The position numbers were made by a program, and so were the translations under genes. This document shows, piece by piece, positions 60,180 through 64,000 of a stretch of 64,000 bases of DNA (the first letter of the stretch is position 1; every line of letters starts with the position of its first letter). The stretch is from Pelagihabitans pacificus (GTDB taxonomy: Bacteria > Bacteroidota > Bacteroidia > Flavobacteriales > Flavobacteriaceae), in the NCBI RefSeq assembly GCF_009371985.2, contig NZ_VIKU02000001.1, positions 806,001 to 870,000 of the forward strand, in the 5' to 3' direction. The notes below the pieces were generated by a model, which saw nothing but the letters and a program-made list of their open reading frames with translations, was not told where the DNA came from and did not search any database.

Positions 60180-62336
60180 ATGTGGCTCTATCTTTTTAAA
60201 TCCACAGCTTGTCTTGCTGTCCTACTTCTTTTCTACAAGCTTTTTCTCGAACGCGAGAGCATTCACGTTTTTAAACGCTTTTACCTACTCGGGGCCCTGT
60301 TGTTTTCCCTCATGGTTCCAGCTTTGGTCTTCAAGGAGGAAGTGGTGATGCTATATCCATCCGTTGAAACAGTCACGTCGTCGGTCACGTACGGCAATAC
60401 GAATCCGATTCCCGGCGTACCCCAAAAATTGGAGGCGGATATGACGGACTTCTCCGTTTTACTTTGGACGGCCTATTTTCTGGGATTGGCCTTTTTTGGC
60501 ATTCGCTTCCTTAAAAACCTTGTCCAAATCGTCCGCAGGATCCGAAGCAATCCTAAAGTACGGGTGGCACCTTTTATTCGGGTATTACTCGGCGAAAACA
60601 TGCCGCCCCATACTTTTTTCAGCTATATTTTTCTAAACAAGGGCAAACTAGAGTCGAACACCATTCCAGACGAAGTGTTGCTGCATGAGGAAACCCATGC
60701 GAGACAGAAACACAGTATCGATGTACTTCTCATAGAAATTTTACAGGTCATCCTTTGGTTCAATCCTTTGGTATACGTCCTTCGAAAATCCATTAAACTC
60801 AATCACGAATTTCTTGCCGATAGTGCAGTATTGAAAAAAGGTGTGGCCTCATCGACCTATCAAAACACCTTATTGTCCTTTATGACCCCCACCGGTAATC
60901 AGGCATTCGTCAATGCCATCAATTATTCATCAATCAAAAAACGATTTACAGTCATGAAAACACACACATCAAAAAAGTCGATTTTCCTGAGAAGTACGCT
61001 ACTGCTCCCTTTGCTCGCCTTGTTATTTGGTGCTTTCACCGAAACCAAGATTGTAGAGATTCCAGCAGGAAAAATCAGCCCATCAGAGCGGATAACACCC
61101 GCAGGGCACATCGAAATTTTTATAGATAATGAAGGTCGGCTAACCCTACAGGAAGAAATCGTCGCTCTTGAAGATTTAAAAGACTTTTTGGAAAACTACG
61201 GTACCGATCTATCCAAAGAAGAACGTAGGAACCAATTGAGGGTTTCGATATATCCCAAAGAGAATGTTCCTCCACGGACTATCGAAGAGGTAAACAAAAT
61301 TGTAATGGATTATGGAGTTGCCACAATAAACATCGTTGGGCCAGAAAATGGCAATACCTACTCCTCTTCGCAAAAAGGGGCTACAAAACAGCAGTTGATC
61401 AAATATAACGGCCTGGCAAAAAAATACAGTGCGCAACCTATAGAGAATAGGATGGTTCCCCTAAAAGACCTGCAGGTACTCGAGGCCATCTATCAAAAGA
61501 TGACCGCCCTACAAAAGAAAAGTGCCCAGCCATTTCCCGAATGTCAAACGATAGAGAACATCCATATTTATATTCAGGACGATGAACAACTGCTGGTCAA
61601 TGGGGAGCCGATAACGCTTGATGAACTCGCTATACTTTTGCCAAAATTCAATGTACAAATCGACCGGAAAGAGCGACAAAACAATGTTCGGTCCTATATC
61701 AATACCAAGGCTAACGTCTCCGAGACGACTTTGCAAGAAATCGAAGCCGCATTGGAATCGTACGGAGTAGCCATGATCGACATCGTTGGTCCTAAAGAAA
61801 ACACAAGCCGTCGCGAACAACAAAGTGCCAGTAGGGAAGAAATGCGCGAGTACAATGCCTTGGCGAAGAAGTATAATGCTATGTTGGCCAGTGATACAAG
61901 CATTCGCATCAAGAAAAAAGAGCTAGACCGTATGACCTATATCTACGACCTGATGTCTGACAAGCAAAAACAGGACGCCGAACCCTTTCCGGATTTTCCG
62001 AAACGCCCTGCTCCACCACAAGCGCCGCAAGCGGCCATGGCGCCCCTACAACAGGTTGATCAAGTCGAGGAAGCAGAAGAAATGCAAGAAGCGGATGAGA
62101 TGGAAGAAATCATCGAATTACCACCCGCTCCGCCAAGTCCGCCATCCCCTTTGGACCATGTAATCGAAATGGCCAAAAAAGGTGCCACCTTCTATTATGA
62201 AGGCCAAAAGGTTTCGTCAGATAGGGCCATTGAACTTCTAAAGAATAACAAAAACCTGAACATCGACTCTAGGGGTTCCGGGGGCAAACACCCTGAGGTA
62301 AGGATTTCAAAAAATTCCATTTTCATCGAAAACTGA
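60180..62336 (+). CDS. M56 family (BlaR1-like) membrane peptidase with tandem periplasmic units
   Basis: 718 residues. Membrane helices at about residues 1-20, 33-50, 92-110 and 270-288. Zinc motif VLLHEETHARQKHS (His169, Glu170, His173) and the third ligand in NHEFLADSAVL. Beyond the last helix lie two similar units, about 308-456 and 457-606, each starting HI(E/H)I-I-D or IHIYIQDD, then a strand-helix-strand portion (NVPPRTIEEVNKIVMDYGVA / NVSETTLQEIEAALESYGVA) and a helical end (YNGLAKKYSA, YNALAKKYNA). The strand-helix part resembles TolR/ExbD periplasmic folds. A Pro/Glu-rich linker and a third short strand unit (660-718) end the protein. There is no penicillin-binding domain as in BlaR1. 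Confidence 0.85.
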   Translation: MWLYLFKSTACLAVLLLFYKLFLERESIHVFKRFYLLGALLFSLMVPALVFKEEVVMLYPSVETVTSSVTYGNTNPIPGVPQKLEADMTDFSVLLWTAYFLGLAFFGIRFLKNLVQIVRRIRSNPKVRVAPFIRVLLGENMPPHTFFSYIFLNKGKLESNTIPDEVLLHEETHARQKHSIDVLLIEILQVILWFNPLVYVLRKSIKLNHEFLADSAVLKKGVASSTYQNTLLSFMTPTGNQAFVNAINYSSIKKRFTVMKTHTSKKSIFLRSTLLLPLLALLFGAFTETKIVEIPAGKISPSERITPAGHIEIFIDNEGRLTLQEEIVALEDLKDFLENYGTDLSKEERRNQLRVSIYPKENVPPRTIEEVNKIVMDYGVATINIVGPENGNTYSSSQKGATKQQLIKYNGLAKKYSAQPIENRMVPLKDLQVLEAIYQKMTALQKKSAQPFPECQTIENIHIYIQDDEQLLVNGEPITLDELAILLPKFNVQIDRKERQNNVRSYINTKANVSETTLQEIEAALESYGVAMIDIVGPKENTSRREQQSASREEMREYNALAKKYNAMLASDTSIRIKKKELDRMTYIYDLMSDKQKQDAEPFPDFPKRPAPPQAPQAAMAPLQQVDQVEEAEEMQEADEMEEIIELPPAPPSPPSPLDHVIEMAKKGATFYYEGQKVSSDRAIELLKNNKNLNIDSRGSGGKHPEVRISKNSIFIEN

Positions 62337-62360
62337 ATAAAATCATAAATTATGACCCTA

Positions 62361-62386
62361 GGCCTTCATTTCGAGGGCTTTTTTTG
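62361..62386 (+). terminator. Terminator after the M56 gene
   Basis: GCCTTC / GAGGGC (62362-62367 with 62373-62378, one G-U), loop ATTTC, followed by seven T. It separates the blaI-M56 operon from the DUF4407 gene. Confidence 0.65.
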
Positions 62387-62550
62387 TAACAAATGGCGCA
62401 AGGGAACGTTCTAATACTATGCTATCCTAAGGGTTGTTCCCTTGGGTAGTAGGTTCAACGGGAGTCGAGAACAATCGATTCCCCAACGAGACCATCGCCA
62501 TTTTTCATCAATCAACTACTGAAGCTATTTCAGTATCAAACCAGAACACG

Positions 62551-63651
62551 ATGCTACAAAACTTTTTTATTCTCTGCTCAGGGGCCGATTCATCCATTCT
62601 AAAAACCTGTTCCGAAGGGGAACAGAACAAATACGCCGGTATCGGAGCCACGGTGTTCTTTACGGCGGTAATGGCCTTTATCGCCAGTGCCTATGCACTG
62701 TATACCGTTTTTGACAACGTGTATACCGCTATATTTTTTGGACTCATCTGGGGTTTATTGATTTTTAATCTAGACCGATTTATTGTCTCCACGATTAAGA
62801 AAACAGGTAGCTTCGGAAGCGAATTGCTACAGGCGAGTCCACGAATTCTTTTGGCGGTCATCATCGCCGTGGTCATTTCCAAGCCACTGGAAATGAAGAT
62901 TTTTGAAAAGGAAATCAACCAAGTATTGTTGGAGCAAAAAAACGAACTGACCTTGGCCAATAAGGAGCAGCTTGCCCTTCAATATACGCCCCAAGTAGAA
63001 AAACTAAACGGGGATATTGCAGCCCTTAAAGCTGAAATCGCTTCGAAGGAAGCCGAAACCAATGACCTCTATGACACCTATATCTCGGAAGCGGAGGGGA
63101 GGGCTGGCACCATGCTATTGGGAAAGGGTCCCGTATATGCTGAAAAGCGCCAAAAGCACGATGCCTCTTTGGCAGAATTGGCGCAGCTAAAGGAAACCAA
63201 CGCCCAAAAGATTGCCGGAATCGAATCCCAAATCACGGCTCTTAACATTGAATATGCCGAAGTGGTCAAGAACTCCCAGCCTATTATCGACGGTTTCGAC
63301 GGGCTCATGGCCCGTATCAACGCTTTGGGGGAACTGCCCTGGTTTCCCTCCTTTTTTATCTTTCTATTATTTTTGGCAATCGAGACATCGCCCATTATCG
63401 CTAAATTGTTGGCGCCCAAAGGGGAATATGACCTGAAGTTGGAAGACGAGGAAACCGCTATCAAAACTTGGGTGACCCAGAAAGTGAGGGAACGTCAAAA
63501 AATCCTCGTTACCGATACCGAATTGAATGAGAAAATCTACGGCGAAATCGCCGAGGAAGAAGCAGTATACGCATATAAAAAGCAGAAAGCGGAGGAACTC
63601 ATGCGATTACAGGCCGATGCCTTTCACGATATGCAGGTGAAGCGATTGTAA
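62551..63651 (+). CDS. DUF4407 membrane protein
   Basis: 366 residues from the ATG at 62551; the open frame extends upstream to a TTG but lacks family similarity there. N-terminus MLQNFFILCSGADSSILKTC is typical. Membrane helices at about residues 35-75 (two, including FFGLIWGLLIFNLDRFIVST), 100-120 (ILLAVIIAVVISKP) and 260-285 (FPSFFIFLLFLAIETSPIIAK), with a long coiled coil between (about 130-245: LEQKNELTLANKEQLALQ, QVEKLNGDIAALKAEIASKE). Role unknown in the family. Confidence 0.85.
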   Translation: MLQNFFILCSGADSSILKTCSEGEQNKYAGIGATVFFTAVMAFIASAYALYTVFDNVYTAIFFGLIWGLLIFNLDRFIVSTIKKTGSFGSELLQASPRILLAVIIAVVISKPLEMKIFEKEINQVLLEQKNELTLANKEQLALQYTPQVEKLNGDIAALKAEIASKEAETNDLYDTYISEAEGRAGTMLLGKGPVYAEKRQKHDASLAELAQLKETNAQKIAGIESQITALNIEYAEVVKNSQPIIDGFDGLMARINALGELPWFPSFFIFLLFLAIETSPIIAKLLAPKGEYDLKLEDEETAIKTWVTQKVRERQKILVTDTELNEKIYGEIAEEEAVYAYKKQKAEELMRLQADAFHDMQVKRL

Positions 63652-63685
63652 GTGAAATGATATGTCATCGTTTTGCTTCTCGTCA

Positions 63686-64000
63686 TCATTTTTCCTTGGC
63701 TACCCTTAGCAGTACCACCCAGTCCTTTTTATCGGCTTTCGGCGGAAGTCCCAAGTTTTGCACACTACCACCGGTCAGGGTAGTAAGTGACCCCTGTTGT
63801 AAATCGCCCCCATTTAAAGGATCGAACCACTGCACGGTGAATGTACCCTCGACCGAACTCAAATCGATGCTATATTCTTCATAATCCGGTAGGTATACGG
63901 CATACACTTCCCCTGCTTTCCTGAAACAGTAGGCCTCTTTCGAATTCACAAGCGTGTGTTCGGGCTGCATTTCCCAATACGGCAAATGGTCTTCAAAGAA
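63686..64000 (-). CDS. C-terminal end of a DUF4038/apiosidase-like glycoside hydrolase (runs off right edge)
   Basis: At least 105 residues; the start is outside the window. The visible part (LPYWEMQPEHTLVNSKEAYC, FRKAGEVYAVYLPDYEEYSI, FTVQWFDPLNGGDLQQGSLT, DWVVLLRVAKEK) matches the C-terminal beta domain called a putative collagen-binding domain that follows DUF4038-type TIM barrels. Such enzymes act on plant or algal glycans. Convergent with the DUF4407 gene (34-base gap). Confidence 0.75.
   Translation of the reverse strand, partial: FFEDHLPYWEMQPEHTLVNSKEAYCFRKAGEVYAVYLPDYEEYSIDLSSVEGTFTVQWFDPLNGGDLQQGSLTTLTGGSVQNLGLPPKADKKDWVVLLRVAKEK

Noticed and set aside
59813-62336. Beta-lactam resistance regulator blaI-blaR1
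   Set aside because: The repressor and peptidase families fit, but the penicillin-sensing domain is absent and no beta-lactamase is in the operon, so a resistance role is not claimed.

Overview
The window looks like a chromosomal segment of a marine member of the Flavobacteriaceae (Bacteroidota). Four things point there: the gene order rplM-rpsI-rpsB-tsf, pyrH-frr, and asnS followed by rpoN; many lipoproteins and outer-membrane proteins typical of the phylum (TonB-dependent receptor with DUF4249 partners, PorT-family barrel, DUF5916 barrel); near-absence of Shine-Dalgarno sequences; and promoters of the Bacteroidota type (TTTG, a spacer of about 19 bases, then TAnnTTTG). The exact genus cannot be fixed from sequence reading alone. 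No rRNA, CRISPR array, intact insertion sequence or phage was seen.

Layout. 1-6926 (minus) is envelope functions: the start of a TonB-dependent receptor preceded by two DUF4249 lipoproteins, two small lipocalin-like lipoproteins and a DUF5916 outer-membrane protein. 7105-10428 (plus) is a translation block: L13, S9, an unusually long S2 and EF-Ts. 10596-16737 (minus) holds two translationally coupled serine hydrolases with TPR tails and an ECF sigma / anti-sigma (HEAT) / DUF4097 / DUF4097 operon. An M61 peptidase (minus) is divergent from pyrH-frr, an RND/MMPL transporter, asnS, rpoN and a PAP2-like membrane protein (plus). 26547-30958 (minus) is an energy-transduction locus: ExbB, a four-helix membrane protein, two ExbD, PorT, then two more ExbD. 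tRNA-Ser, asparaginase, TatD, a retropepsin-like protein and a di-heme peroxidase lead to the odhAB operon of the TCA cycle. 39322-45643 carries small envelope and conserved proteins, an amidohydrolase, and the sugar/LPS genes galE, a DegT-type aminotransferase and waaA. 45767-53835 is carbon and redox metabolism: sugar porter, disulfide oxidoreductase, HAD phosphatase, rpiA, a Crp/Fnr regulator beside a YqhD-like alcohol dehydrogenase, and an Fpg/Nei glycosylase.

The right end is the most unusual part. It has a single polypeptide joining an XRE DNA-binding domain, membrane helices and a beta-lactamase-fold serine hydrolase (54156-55922); a decayed, gene-poor 780-base stretch ending at tRNA-Leu that contains a second copy of the tRNA 3' end; an M20 dipeptidase followed 8 bases later by an exported LanC-like lipoprotein; and a BlaI/M56 signalling pair whose operators sit on the promoter elements and whose M56 protein carries two tandem copies of a periplasmic unit resembling TolR/ExbD. 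A DUF4407 membrane protein and the tail of a DUF4038-type glycosidase close the window.

Several starts were moved from the longest open frame to an internal ATG or GTG where a signal peptide, a family N-terminus or a ribosome-binding site supported it; each such case is stated.
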